DNA of 64,000 bases from CAUYUA01 sp963575675 (GCA_963575675.1 CAUYUA010000111.1:53410-117409), one strand, 5' to 3'. Numbered from the stretch's first letter, positions 36,472 to 45,604 are shown. Made by a program: numbers and translations. The notes: generated by a model not told the origin, from the sequence alone.

Positions 36472-37959
36472 ATGGCCAGTCCGAGTCAATTCCGCGACGC
36501 TTTTACTTTTGATGACGTTCTGCTCGAACCGGCAGAATCCTCGGTCCTGCCAGCGCAAACCGACACAAAAACCCGCTTAACCCGGAGCATTGAGCTTGAC
36601 ATTCCACTGATGTCGGCGGCGATGGACACGGTCACAGAAAGCGCCCTCGCCATTGCGCTCGCCCAAGCCGGCGGCATCGGAACCATCCACCGCAATATGG
36701 ACATCGAACGTCAAGCCGATGAAGTTCGGCGCGTCAAGCGTTTCGTTTCCGGAATGGTGGTCAATCCCGTCACCATCTCACCCGACGCAACGCTGGCCGA
36801 TGCGCGCAAACTTATGGCCGACTATCGCATCTCCGGCATTCCTGTCGTGGAAAAGCCCGCGCGCGGTCGCGGCGCCGGGCGTCTGGTCGGCATTCTCACC
36901 AATCGCGATGTCCGATTCGTCACCGATCCCCATCAAATCGTCCGCAATCTGATGACCTGCGAGCATCTGATTACGGTCACAGAAAAAGTCGATCCTCAAG
37001 AAGCCAAGCGCCTCCTTCATCAACACCGAATAGAAAAACTCCTGGTCGTCGATGAGGATTACCGATGCATCGGTCTCATCACCGTTAAAGACATTGAAAA
37101 AGCCAACCGCTTCCCCAACGCATGCAAAGATGAAAAAGGGCGATTGCGCGTCGCCGCAGCCACAGGCGCCGGAGAAGACAGCCTCGCCCGCGCCGAAGCC
37201 CTCTTTGAAGCCGAAGTCGATGTCTTGGTGGTGGACACCGCCCACGGGCATTCCAAAAAGGTCTTGGACACGGTTCGCCGCGTGCGCGCACTACCCAACA
37301 GCACTCAAATCATCGCAGGCAACGTCGCCACAGCCGACGGCGCCCGCGCCTTGATCGACGCCGGAGCAGACGCCGTTAAAGTCGGCATTGGCCCCGGCTC
37401 CATCTGCACCACCCGCATTGTCGCCGGAGTCGGCGTCCCTCAATTGACGGCGATTATGGACGTCACCGCCGTCTGCCGCGAAAGAGGCATCCCGATCATT
37501 TCCGACGGCGGCATCAAGTTCTCCGGCGATTTGGCCAAAGCCATCGCCGCCGGAGCCGATTGCGCAATGCTCGGCAGTTTGTTTGCGGGAACCGATGAAA
37601 GCCCCGGAGAAGTTATTCTCTATCAGGGGCGTTCATACAAAAGTTACCGTGGCATGGGGTCTGTTGGCGCCATGGCGCGCGGCTCCGCCGACCGCTATTT
37701 TCAGCAAGAGGTGGAGACCATGAAACTGGTGCCGGAAGGCGTGGAAGGCCGCGTGCCTTACAAAGGCCCCGTTGCCGGAGTGGTTCATCAATTAATTGGC
37801 GGACTACGCGCCGCAATGGGTTACACTGGAAACTCCAACATAGCTGAGATGCAACAAAACTGTCGTTTTGTCCGCATCACCAACGCCGGCTTGCGTGAAA
37901 GTCACGTCCACGACATTCAAATCACCAATGAAGCCCCCAACTACCGACTTGATCTATAA
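36472..37959 (+). CDS. guaB: IMP dehydrogenase
   Basis: The 495-residue enzyme oxidises IMP to XMP, the committed step to GMP. The N-terminal barrel part (FTFDDVLLEPAESSVLPAQT) is interrupted by two CBS domains (about residues 95-215, LTNRDVRFVTDP and LIVxDE-type LLVVDEDYRCIGLITVKDIE). The barrel resumes with VDVLVVDTAHGHSKKVLDTV, the catalytic loop GIGPGSICTTRIVAGVGVPQ (active Cys), GAxDCAMLGSLFAGTDESPG and the flap GSVGAMARGS. Length is normal. ATG 36472 has GGGAG upstream. The guaA partner is not in the window. A repeat-type hairpin ends the transcript. Confidence 0.98.
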   Translation: MASPSQFRDAFTFDDVLLEPAESSVLPAQTDTKTRLTRSIELDIPLMSAAMDTVTESALAIALAQAGGIGTIHRNMDIERQADEVRRVKRFVSGMVVNPVTISPDATLADARKLMADYRISGIPVVEKPARGRGAGRLVGILTNRDVRFVTDPHQIVRNLMTCEHLITVTEKVDPQEAKRLLHQHRIEKLLVVDEDYRCIGLITVKDIEKANRFPNACKDEKGRLRVAAATGAGEDSLARAEALFEAEVDVLVVDTAHGHSKKVLDTVRRVRALPNSTQIIAGNVATADGARALIDAGADAVKVGIGPGSICTTRIVAGVGVPQLTAIMDVTAVCRERGIPIISDGGIKFSGDLAKAIAAGADCAMLGSLFAGTDESPGEVILYQGRSYKSYRGMGSVGAMARGSADRYFQQEVETMKLVPEGVEGRVPYKGPVAGVVHQLIGGLRAAMGYTGNSNIAEMQQNCRFVRITNAGLRESHVHDIQITNEAPNYRLDL

Positions 37960-37986
37960 AATATCTACAATATCTACAATATCTAC
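37960..37986. repeat. 9-bp tandem repeat, three exact units
   Basis: AATATCTAC occurs three times in a row directly after the guaB stop codon, just ahead of the palindromic hairpin. It is probably a slippage product. Confidence 0.85.
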
Positions 37987-37989
37987 AAA

Positions 37990-38030
37990 ATAGAAAGGGT
38001 CCAGGAACACAGTCCCTGGACCCTTTCTAT
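37990..38030 (+). terminator. Perfect 16-bp palindrome after guaB
   Basis: Arms 37990-38005 and 38015-38030 pair perfectly over 16 bp around AACACAGTC. The stem includes GGGTCCAGG / CCTGGACCC and ends in TTTCTAT, so it can act as a terminator of guaB and, read the other way, of the DUF4337 gene. It is the clearest short member of the ACTGTGTT-loop family. Confidence 0.85.
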
Positions 38031-38066
38031 TTCATCGTGTTTTATTTCTCAGTCGCGCCTTATTTC

Positions 38067-38645
38067 TCAGACAATCAGAAAAAAAGCATTCAACACCAAA
38101 GCCGACGCAACCACCGACAGAAGGTAACTGATCCACAACACCCAACGGCGCCCAGTCACAATGCTGACCGACGCCATCACAATCGCAATCTGCTCCATCG
38201 CTTCACTGTAATCAAAAAACGGATCCTGCTTAGCCGCATGGTCACGTTCTTTTTCATACCCCTGAGCTCGCAACAAAAGCTCGCGTTTGCCTTCACCGGT
38301 TTCAAGATCGGATTCGTACTTCTTAATCGTGTCCTGATAAGAAGCGATCTTCGTATCCAATGCTTTAACCGCATCCTCCGACAAACTGGGAATCGACGAC
38401 TTCAAAGCCGTCAACTGATCAACCGCCAGTTTATAACTGGTCTGACGAACACTCTTGGCTTGATAGAATGAATAAGTATCAGAAGCAGCAATATTAGCGC
38501 TCATCATATCCTTACTAGCGTTTCCCCCTCCCATACTGGTAATCGCCAAAAGAACCGCCAACATGGAAATATAAACAGCAACGCCCTGACTTCCCCCTTT
38601 TTCCTGTGCTTCTGATGCCGCCTCATGAATTTCCGCCGCGTCCAT
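38067..38645 (-). CDS. DUF4337-family membrane protein
   Basis: A 192-residue protein with one hydrophobic segment near residues 22-40 (GVAVYISMLAVLLAITSMG) and a pair at the C-terminus (about 145-190, IAIVMASVSIVTGRRWVLWI). A long polar, partly coiled-coil middle (TKIASYQDTIKKYESDLETG) lies between them. NASKDMMSANIAASDTYSFY after the first segment is typical of DUF4337. The function of the family is unknown. It is on the same strand as, and 44 bases downstream of, recG, so it may be co-transcribed with it. Confidence 0.85.
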   Translation of the reverse strand: MDAAEIHEAASEAQEKGGSQGVAVYISMLAVLLAITSMGGGNASKDMMSANIAASDTYSFYQAKSVRQTSYKLAVDQLTALKSSIPSLSEDAVKALDTKIASYQDTIKKYESDLETGEGKRELLLRAQGYEKERDHAAKQDPFFDYSEAMEQIAIVMASVSIVTGRRWVLWISYLLSVVASALVLNAFFLIV

Positions 38646-38689
38646 GATCTCTAAGCCCTTTCATTCCCGCCGTCTAAGACGGTTCTTGT

Positions 38690-40771
38690 TTATCCAGATT
38701 GCAAATATCGAATAGCACTGTCCCTCTCGAAAAGATAAAGCAAAATTCTGAGAGCGTCACCCCGTTCGCTCATTAAATCTGGGTCACGATTCAGTATCAA
38801 TCGCGCATCATCCTGCGCCATCTCCAACAACACATCATGCTGAGTCAAATCAGCCAAACGAAAGCCCGGCAACCCGCTCTGCCGCGTTCCAAGCAAATCT
38901 CCGGCGCCGCGTAGCTTCAAATCCTCCTCAGCGATCAAAAACCCATCCTCACTCTCTTTCATAATCTTTATCCGAGCCCGCGCAGTTTCACTCAGAGGAC
39001 GCGCATACAGCAACAGACACGATGAAGCCTCAACGCCGCGCCCAATCCGCCCACGCAATTGGTGAAGCTGCGCCAAACCGAAACGCTCGGCATGCTCGAT
39101 AACCATGATCGTGGCTTCGGGAACGTTGACTCCAACCTCGATCACGGTGGTGGCCACCAAGACCGTGACTTTCCCTTCGACGAAAGCGGCCATCACCGCG
39201 TCCTTATCCGAAGTGCGCATGCGTCCATGCACCAGTCCGACGCAATCGCCGAAGTATTCCCGCAACAAAGCGTAGCGTTCAGTCGCCGCCGCCAAGTCGA
39301 CCATCATGGATTCATCGACGAGAGGACACACCCAGTAAACGCGAGCGCCTTGCGCCAATTTACGAGCAACAGCGCCAACAACCTCTTCTATACGTTCGAC
39401 CGGCATGGCGAGGGTTGTCACTGGCTTCCGTCCCGGGGGTTTTTCATCGAGTCGAGATTGGCTCATGTCTCCATAAATAGTTAGAGTGAGGGTGCGTGGA
39501 ATCGGAGTCGCGGTCATAACCAAAATATCCGCTGAGGCTCCCTTGCCGGAGAGACGCAGCCGTTGATCAACGCCGAAACGATGTTGCTCGTCAATCACCA
39601 CCAAACCGAGGTCTTGAAACACCACGTCGTCTTGAAAGATCGCATGGGTTCCAACCAACAAAGCAATCTCTCCAGCCGCCAAACGCTCCAACCGAGCGGC
39701 GCGCGTCTTGCCTTTGTCTCGCCCCGTGAGCATCGCAACCTCCACCCCGAGCGACGCCGTCAGGGCCGTCACCGTTTCAAGGTGTTGACGCGCCAAAATC
39801 TCGGTGGGAACCATCAAAGCCGCCTGAAACCCACACTCCACAGCGTTGAGCATCGCCAACAACGCCACAATGGTTTTTCCGCTCCCGACATCGCCCTGCA
39901 ACAAACGCAGCATTCTTTGATCAGAAGCCATGTCGGCGATGATTTCATCCACGGAACGACGCTGCGCATTGGTTAAGCGATAAGACAGAATCGCTTCGAG
40001 CGCGCGACGCAACCGACCGTCGCCATTCAAAGATCGACCAGACACTCGACGCTGTTGCGTCCGCACCAACGCCAAAGCAATTTGACTGGCCAATATTTCG
40101 TCATAAGCCAATCTCTGACGCGCGGAATCAGACGGCTCCAAACCGGCTGGATCATTGGGATCATGAACAGAGACGACGGCGCTGCGCCAATCCGGCCAAC
40201 CACGTTGCCGAACTAAAGCCGCATCCAACCATTCCGGCAAAACCGGAGCTATTTTCACCGCCTGCCGAATCGCCCGACGGAGCGTTTTGGGCGGCATGCC
40301 GGCGGTCAAAGGATAAACCGGCTCCATCAACTCCAGCTCGGCGCGATCTTCGACCGGCAAAATCCAATCCGGATGAGGCATTTGCGGCGTGTCGTAAAAC
40401 CGATCAATCTTGCCGCTGACCACCATTTGCGCGCCGATCGGCAATATCCGACTTAAATAATCCTCGCGCGCATGAAAAAAAACCAGCTCCAACAGACCGG
40501 TCCCATCCACACATCGCACGCGATAAGGACGCCCGTTTTGAACCGGCGGGACATGGCTATCCACAGTCACCGTCAAAGTCACAATCCGGCCATTCGGCGC
40601 TTCGGCGATTTTCGGCGAAAACCGCCGATCAATCAGACCCGACGGCAAATGCCACAACAAATCGACCACATGCGGCCCCGCCAATTTCTCGGCCATCTTA
40701 CCGAGACGCGGTCCCAGACCTCTTAAAGTGGTCACAGAAGCAAAAAGCGGAAGTAATTTTGAAGGGCGCAC
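38690..40771 (-). CDS. recG: ATP-dependent DNA helicase RecG
   Basis: This protein remodels stalled forks and Holliday junctions. The N-terminal wedge (OB) domain starts LPLFASVTTLRGLGPRLGKM and includes VTLTVTVDSHVPP. Helicase motifs are GDVGSGKTIVALLAML (Walker A), DEQHRFGVDQRLRL (DEQH), MTATPIPRTLTLTIYGDMSQ, VATTVIEVGVNVPEATIMVI and QLHQLRGRIGRG, followed by the RecG-specific C-terminal GAGDLLGTRQSGLPGFRLAD. I choose GTG 40771 (693 residues) because VRPSKLLPLFASVT matches the usual start of alphaproteobacterial RecG; the open frame reaches 40807. No strong ribosome-binding site precedes the GTG. Confidence 0.96.
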   Translation of the reverse strand: MRPSKLLPLFASVTTLRGLGPRLGKMAEKLAGPHVVDLLWHLPSGLIDRRFSPKIAEAPNGRIVTLTVTVDSHVPPVQNGRPYRVRCVDGTGLLELVFFHAREDYLSRILPIGAQMVVSGKIDRFYDTPQMPHPDWILPVEDRAELELMEPVYPLTAGMPPKTLRRAIRQAVKIAPVLPEWLDAALVRQRGWPDWRSAVVSVHDPNDPAGLEPSDSARQRLAYDEILASQIALALVRTQQRRVSGRSLNGDGRLRRALEAILSYRLTNAQRRSVDEIIADMASDQRMLRLLQGDVGSGKTIVALLAMLNAVECGFQAALMVPTEILARQHLETVTALTASLGVEVAMLTGRDKGKTRAARLERLAAGEIALLVGTHAIFQDDVVFQDLGLVVIDEQHRFGVDQRLRLSGKGASADILVMTATPIPRTLTLTIYGDMSQSRLDEKPPGRKPVTTLAMPVERIEEVVGAVARKLAQGARVYWVCPLVDESMMVDLAAATERYALLREYFGDCVGLVHGRMRTSDKDAVMAAFVEGKVTVLVATTVIEVGVNVPEATIMVIEHAERFGLAQLHQLRGRIGRGVEASSCLLLYARPLSETARARIKIMKESEDGFLIAEEDLKLRGAGDLLGTRQSGLPGFRLADLTQHDVLLEMAQDDARLILNRDPDLMSERGDALRILLYLFERDSAIRYLQSG

Positions 40772-41477
40772 AGCAAAAATAAACCATTGGCGACAAATCG
40801 TTAACAACGAACCATCGGCAATGAATCAATAACAATAGATCATCGACAACAGCCCACTCTTGGAGCGCGACGCCGAGCGCAACGCCTCTTTGAAAATACG
40901 TCGACATTCCTACAAAAGGCCAGCGTCCAGATGACCTTCAACCACAATATCCTCTGATAAATCAACGTCACGCCAAACATTAATGAGACGCCATATTCTT
41001 CCAAGCGATTGGAAACGTCCTTCTCGAGGTTGCGCAATTATTTATTTCATCGGCGAAGCAAGGAATAGGAAATTATTCTTTTTTTATCTTGCGGACCTTA
41101 AATTTTTTACACAATCGACACAATAAAAAAACATCCATTTCATTCAAAAATATATCTAATATTATTCCAAATCAAATCAATGATTGATTCGCAAAATTCT
41201 CTCGTTTAAAATCTGATAGCATCAAAAATATTTTTCTCTGTAGTCAGAGAGCGCCTTAGCGCAAATTCCTCTGCATTGCCAATACGTCCCAAAGAATCTA
41301 AAAGATTAAAAAATGAAAACGACATGACAGCAGTCAACAAAAACAGCAATACAGACAGATTGCAATCTGTCTTACATCTTATTTTTAGACCTAAGCAACA
41401 TTTTTGTCCTGTTTCCTCCCAATTATTACATTGACCGATATTCACCATCACCACAATCGACACATAAGGGCCATGAA
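40772..41477. other. Long AT-rich intergenic region
   Basis: About 700 bases between divergent recG and the broken chemoreceptor gene. They are clearly more AT-rich than the coding DNA around them, with A/T tracts near 41065-41200. A minus-strand open frame (41206-41490, one hydrophobic segment) has no ribosome-binding site and no family match. I see no RNA gene. The stretch may hold the chemoreceptor promoter or be a remnant of acquired DNA. Confidence 0.4.
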
Positions 41478-42263
41478 ATGAGGCACGCATTTCTACAAAA
41501 CACTCCTATCCCCATGGCCTTCAAAATCACATCGATCGTTTTGATCGGGTTGACGGTGTTGGGAGTAGTCTTCATCTTCACCCTAGGTCAACGCCTTGAC
41601 ACACAAATGCGCAAGCAAGCAACGGATCGTCAAGAAAGCAACATGGCCGTAGCGTGGCAAATCTTACGCCATCAAGGAGAAAAATTTTACGTCGAAAACA
41701 ACATGATGTATGCAGGAAATACAGCCCTCAACAATAATTTCGAGATCGTTGATAAAGTTCAGAACTTGGTTGGAGGGGTGGCGACTTTGTTCATGGGCGA
41801 CGTCCGCGTGTCCACCAACGTCAAACGCGACGACGGTGGACGCGCCATCGGCACGAAACTCGCTCTCGGCCCGGTTCATGATCGGATTTTCATTGACCGC
41901 AAACCATATCGCGGCGAAGCCGACATTCTAGGCCACCGCTACGCCACAGCATATGACCCCATTTTCAACACCGCCGGAGACGTGATCGGCGTATTGTTCG
42001 TCGGTATAAAACTTGACGATTACCTGGATTTCGTCCACACAACCATAAATGATATCGGCGCGATTACAGTTGTGGCGGCGCTCGCCATCGGAGGCAGCCT
42101 GTTTTGGTTCATCCGATTCCTGTTCGCGCCGCTCAGACGCCTGATCGGCGCAATCAGACGCATTGCTCAGGACGAACTGGACATCAATATCCCCGCGCAA
42201 GACTCGCGCGACGAAATCGGTGAAATTGCCCGCGCGGTCGTCACTCTGAAAGAACATGGCTTA
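41478..42263 (+). pseudogene. Chemoreceptor gene, 5' part (interrupted by IS)
   Basis: Residues 1-262 of a chemoreceptor, before the insertion. A membrane segment (about 13-33) is followed by a periplasmic single-Cache domain (FEIVDKVQNLVGGVATLFMG, GRAIGTKLALGPVHDRIF, YDPIFNTAGDVIGVLFVGIK), a second segment (about 193-215) and a HAMP domain (FAPLRRLIGAIRRIAQDELD). The reading frame is intact up to HGL at 42263, where an IS630-type element begins. AGGG lies 8 bases before ATG 41478. If still translated, the product would stop inside the IS after 13 foreign residues and lack a signalling domain. Confidence 0.88.
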
Positions 42264-42279
42264 TACCAAGTCCCAATGA

Positions 42280-42831
42280 CTACAACCCATAGGCCCACTT
42301 TCTGATACCAATAGACATAATTTTCCAAGGGCGTTTCACCAGGTTATTCCAAGCGAAGCAACAGCGTTCAACAATGTGATTATAAGTTTTAAAGATAATA
42401 TCTGATAGCCAGTTTTCACGGAGATATTGCCAGATATTTTCAACAGGATTGAGTTCTGGGCATTTTGGAGGCAACGGAAGTAGCGTTATATTATCAGGTA
42501 CTTTTAGTCGTTTTGATGTATGCCATCCGGCTTGATCAAGCAGAACTATTGCGTGTGCATTGGAAGCAACATTTCGGGATATTTCGCGTAGATGTAAGAT
42601 CATAGCGGCACTGTTGCATTTAGGCAGAATTAAGCCTGCGGCTTTACCTAAAGCAGGACAAATTGCACCAAATAACCAAACAGAACGCGTTCTTTGGTCT
42701 TTGGGAGACATAGGACGGGAACCTCGTTTTGCCCAACGTCTTGTTGTTTTGGTTTTTTGGCCGACGCGAGCCTCATCTTGCCACCACAGCTCTATTACTT
42801 TTTCATGTGAAAGTGTTTCTTTGATCTTCAT
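42280..42831 (-). CDS. IS630 transposase, DDE catalytic part (copy 1)
   Basis: The 183 residues hold the DDE triad of the IS630/Tc1-mariner type: first Asp in WWQDEARVG, second Asp in IVLLDQAGWH and Glu in CPELNPVENIWQYL. The ATG overlaps the upstream orfA stop as ATGA. An A7 tract 17-23 bases upstream would allow a -1 shift that fuses orfA to this frame (giving NFPNEI before MKIKETL), so the active enzyme is probably the fused product. Confidence 0.9.
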   Translation of the reverse strand: MKIKETLSHEKVIELWWQDEARVGQKTKTTRRWAKRGSRPMSPKDQRTRSVWLFGAICPALGKAAGLILPKCNSAAMILHLREISRNVASNAHAIVLLDQAGWHTSKRLKVPDNITLLPLPPKCPELNPVENIWQYLRENWLSDIIFKTYNHIVERCCFAWNNLVKRPWKIMSIGIRKWAYGL

Positions 42832-43340
42832 AATTTCGTTTGGGAAGTTTTTTTAAAATTTTCAATGGTGTCCGGTGCTTGAGACCAATGGCGGGGACGT
42901 GTTGATAATTTTCTGAATTTCATAGTACGAAATTTTCGACTCCGAGTCTGTTTGCTGATGGGTATGCGATATGTGTCAAAAAGCCCTTTCACCAAATCGA
43001 GAAGCCTCCAACGAACGAGACCATCAATCTCCGCAGATGGTCCTCGTTCAACAATTTCAGATAATTTCTGTCTTTGATCGTCATTTAAAATAGATGTTCT
43101 GCCTAGAGCTTTTCTTTCTAGTAGCCCATCTGGGCCTTTCTTGTTGAATACAATAACCCAATCCCGAATTGTTTGCAACCCGACACCACTGAGTTGTGCG
43201 GCTTCACTTCGCGTTTTTCCGTCATATAGGTGCGCCAATGTCAAAAGCCGCCGAACCTGCGCCGGACATTTCGATGTTTTTGCAAATCTACGAAGTTCAT
43301 CGCCTGAGAAATCGCTCCGAAGTTTAATTGCTGCACTCAT
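42828..43340 (-). CDS. IS630 transposase, helix-turn-helix part (copy 1)
   Basis: This 170-residue orfA starts MSAAIKLRSDFSGDELRRFA and carries the winged-helix-like DNA-binding part (KTRSEAAQLSGVGLQTIRDW, then LLERKALGRTSILNDDQRQK). The open frame runs further upstream to 43619, but that is read-through into the chemoreceptor DNA and not family-like; copy 2 confirms the start. It ends in the ATGA overlap with orfB after an A7 slippery run at 42848-42854 (as T7 on the plus strand). Confidence 0.88.
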   Translation of the reverse strand: MSAAIKLRSDFSGDELRRFAKTSKCPAQVRRLLTLAHLYDGKTRSEAAQLSGVGLQTIRDWVIVFNKKGPDGLLERKALGRTSILNDDQRQKLSEIVERGPSAEIDGLVRWRLLDLVKGLFDTYRIPISKQTRSRKFRTMKFRKLSTRPRHWSQAPDTIENFKKTSQTKL

Positions 43341-43429
43341 GACAAACCTCCATCGTTTGTCACAAGTGAATCGTCTTATATCCGTATTTGCAAGAGAAAA
43401 ATATGAGTCCCCGTTTACGAGACTTGGTA

Positions 43430-44336
43430 TTAGAAAGAAAGAAGATGGAATCCGTTCAGAGGCTGGAACGAGAAACCAGAATCGAGCGTCAAAAACATCT
43501 AGAAAGTCTGATTCAGGAATTCGAACACGGTGTCTCCAACGTAATAACATCGGTCGCAGACGCCGCGCGACAATTAGAAAACACCGCGCAAGTTCTTTCC
43601 TCAAACGCCGACAAGACAAATCACCAAAGCACCATTGTCGCCTCGGCCGCCGGGCAGGCCTCCAGCAATGCGCAAACAGCGGCGGCAGAAACAGAGACTC
43701 TAACGGATTCCGTAAATGAGATCAGTCGCCATGCATTGGAATCTTCAAAAATCGCCGAACAAGCCGTAACAGAAGCCGATCACGCAAACGTCACGATTGT
43801 CGGCCTGGTCGATACAGCCCAAAAAATAGGTCAAGTCGTGCAATTGATCAACAATATCGCCAGTCAAACCAATCTTTTAGCGCTAAAACGCCACGATCGA
43901 AGCGGCGCGAGCCGGAGACGCCGGGAAAGGTTTTGCCGTCGTCGCGCATGAAGTCAAAAATCTCGCCAATCAAACCGCAAAAGCGACAGAAGATATTCAG
44001 TCCCAAGTAGGACAGATGCAGAGCGTCACCGAATCAACGGCCGGCGCAATTCAAAGCGTGACCAACGTCATTCGCCGAATGAGCAACATTGCGTCTGCGA
44101 TCTCCGCCTCCGTAGAAAAGCAAGACATGGCGGCGCACAAAATCGCCCACAATATGCGAGAAGCGGCGCACGGAGCGCAAAATGTCTCGACGCATATTTT
44201 AGATGTCACGCACGCAGCGGCTGAAACCAAAAAAGCCGCTGCGGAGACATGGTCGGCGGCGCGCGCATTGGGAGAACAATCCGGCGCGCTAGGACAAAGG
44301 GTAAGCAATTTCATCGCACGCGTCCGAACCGCCTAG
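43430..44336 (+). pseudogene. Chemoreceptor gene, 3' part (frameshifted)
   Basis: This is the signalling domain of the same chemoreceptor. ERKKMESVQRLERETRIERQ starts the coiled coil and NNIASQTNLLAL reaches the tip. There, an A4 run at 43885-43888 has one A too many: removing one restores NATIEAARAGDAGKGFAVVA and HEVKNLANQTAKATEDIQSQ, through to FIARVRTA and a stop at 44336. So the gene is broken twice, by the IS and by a +1 frameshift. The frameshift may have come after the insertion, when selection was already gone, or be a sequencing error in the homopolymer. Confidence 0.88.
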
Positions 44337-44368
44337 CGTCACATAGACATTATACCAAGTCCCAATGA

Positions 44369-44920
44369 CTACAACCCATAGGCCCACTTTCTGATACCAA
44401 TAGACATAATTTTCCAAGGGCGTTTCACCAGGTTATTCCAAGCGAAGCAACAGCGTTCAACAATGTGATTATAAGTTTTAAAGATAATATCTGATAGCCA
44501 GTTTTCACGGAGATATTGCCAGATATTTTCAACAGGATTGAGTTCTGGGCATTTTGGAGGCAACGGAAGTAGCGTTATATTATCAGGTACTTTTAGTCGT
44601 TTTGATGTATGCCATCCGGCTTGATCAAGCAGAACTATTGCGTGTGCATTGGAAGCAACATTTCGGGATATTTCGCGTAGATGTAAGATCATAGCGGCAC
44701 TGTTGCATTTAGGCAGAATTAAGCCTGCGGCTTTACCTAAAGCAGGACAAATTGCACCAAATAACCAAACAGAACGCGTTCTTTGGTCTTTGGGAGACAT
44801 AGGACGGGAACCTCGTTTTGCCCAACGTCTTGTTGTTTTGGTTTTTTGGCCGACGCGAGCCTCATCTTGCCACCACAGCTCTATTACTTTTTCATGTGAA
44901 AGTGTTTCTTTGATCTTCAT
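44369..44920 (-). CDS. IS630 transposase, DDE catalytic part (copy 2)
   Basis: Residue for residue the same as orfB of copy 1 (183 residues with the Asp-Asp-Glu triad). It overlaps orfA of this copy by the same ATGA. Confidence 0.9.
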   Translation of the reverse strand: MKIKETLSHEKVIELWWQDEARVGQKTKTTRRWAKRGSRPMSPKDQRTRSVWLFGAICPALGKAAGLILPKCNSAAMILHLREISRNVASNAHAIVLLDQAGWHTSKRLKVPDNITLLPLPPKCPELNPVENIWQYLRENWLSDIIFKTYNHIVERCCFAWNNLVKRPWKIMSIGIRKWAYGL

Positions 44921-45429
44921 AATTTCGTTTGGGAAGTTTTTTTAAAATTTTCAATGGTGTCCGGTGCTTGAGACCAATGGCGGGGACGTGTTGATAATTT
45001 TCTGAATTTCATAGTACGAAATTTTCGACTCCGAGTCTGTTTGCTGATGGGTATGCGATATGTGTCAAAAAGCCCTTTCACCAAATCGAGAAGCCTCCAA
45101 CGAACGAGACCATCAATCTCCGCAGATGGTCCTCGTTCAACAATTTCAGATAATTTCTGTCTTTGATCGTCATTTAAAATAGATGTTCTGCCTAGAGCTT
45201 TTCTTTCTAGTAGCCCATCTGGGCCTTTCTTGTTGAATACAATAACCCAATCCCGAATTGTTTGCAACCCGACACCACTGAGTTGTGCGGCTTCACTTCG
45301 CGTTTTTCCGTCATATAGGTGCGCCAATGTCAAAAGCCGCCGAACCTGCGCCGGACATTTCGATGTTTTTGCAAATCTACGAAGTTCATCGCCTGAGAAA
45401 TCGCTCCGAAGTTTAATTGCTGCACTCAT
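44917..45429 (-). CDS. IS630 transposase, helix-turn-helix part (copy 2)
   Basis: Identical to orfA of copy 1 (170 residues). Here the flanking sequence closes the frame just upstream, which fixes the start at ATG 45429. GGAGG lies in front (CATCGTTTGTC context, GATGGAGGTTTGTC on the minus strand), giving a good ribosome-binding site. The slippery A7 is at 44937-44943. Confidence 0.9.
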   Translation of the reverse strand: MSAAIKLRSDFSGDELRRFAKTSKCPAQVRRLLTLAHLYDGKTRSEAAQLSGVGLQTIRDWVIVFNKKGPDGLLERKALGRTSILNDDQRQKLSEIVERGPSAEIDGLVRWRLLDLVKGLFDTYRIPISKQTRSRKFRTMKFRKLSTRPRHWSQAPDTIENFKKTSQTKL

Positions 45430-45526
45430 GACAAACCTCCATCGTTTGTCACAAGTGAATCGTCTTATATCCGTATTTGCAAGAGAAAAATATGAGTCCC
45501 CGTTTACGAGACTTGGTATTACCTCT

Positions 45527-45560
45527 TCCAGACCTCACATAAATCCAGACCTCACATAAA
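45527..45560. repeat. 17-bp tandem duplication
   Basis: TCCAGACCTCACATAAA occurs twice in a row right after the second IS and just before the terminator-like palindrome. Confidence 0.85.
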
Positions 45561-45564
45561 AATT

Positions 45565-45604
45565 GAAAGGGTCCAAGGACTGTGTTCCTGGACCCTTTTT
45601 TTTA
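45565..45604 (+). terminator. Terminator-like palindrome of the ACTGTGTT-loop family
   Basis: GAAAGGGTCCAAGG / CCTGGACCCTTTTTTTT pairs with one bulged base around ACTGTGTT. Eight T follow directly, which makes it a good intrinsic terminator. It was probably the original terminator of the chemoreceptor gene before the second IS arrived. Confidence 0.85.

Larger units (their letters stand above)
42264..43429 (-). mobile_element. IS630-family insertion sequence, copy 1
   Basis: The element is 1166 bp with ends TACCAAGTC / GACTTGGTA (9 bp perfect, more with mismatches). Flanks read TTA on both sides; restoring GGC-TTA-GAA rejoins the chemoreceptor frame (HGL to ERKKME), so a TA (or TTA) target was duplicated. 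TA is the IS630 family target. Two minus-strand ORFs encode the transposase. The sequence appears identical to copy 2 at 44353-45518, which suggests recent movement. Confidence 0.92.
44353..45518 (-). mobile_element. IS630-family insertion sequence, copy 2
   Basis: This has the same 1166 bp, ends and orientation as copy 1, 16 bases after the chemoreceptor stop. Flanks again read TTA on each side. The two copies bracket 923 bp of chemoreceptor DNA like a composite transposon, but nothing shows that the unit has moved. Recombination between them would delete the signalling domain and one IS. Confidence 0.92.

Noticed and set aside
41206..41490. Minus-strand 94-residue frame with one hydrophobic segment
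   Set aside because: No ribosome-binding site at the possible starts, no family likeness, and it overlaps the divergent chemoreceptor start. It is mentioned only as a possible relic.
42828..43619. Longer 263-residue version of IS630 orfA
   Set aside because: The extra N-terminal residues are chemoreceptor DNA read on the wrong strand; the second IS copy shows the true start.
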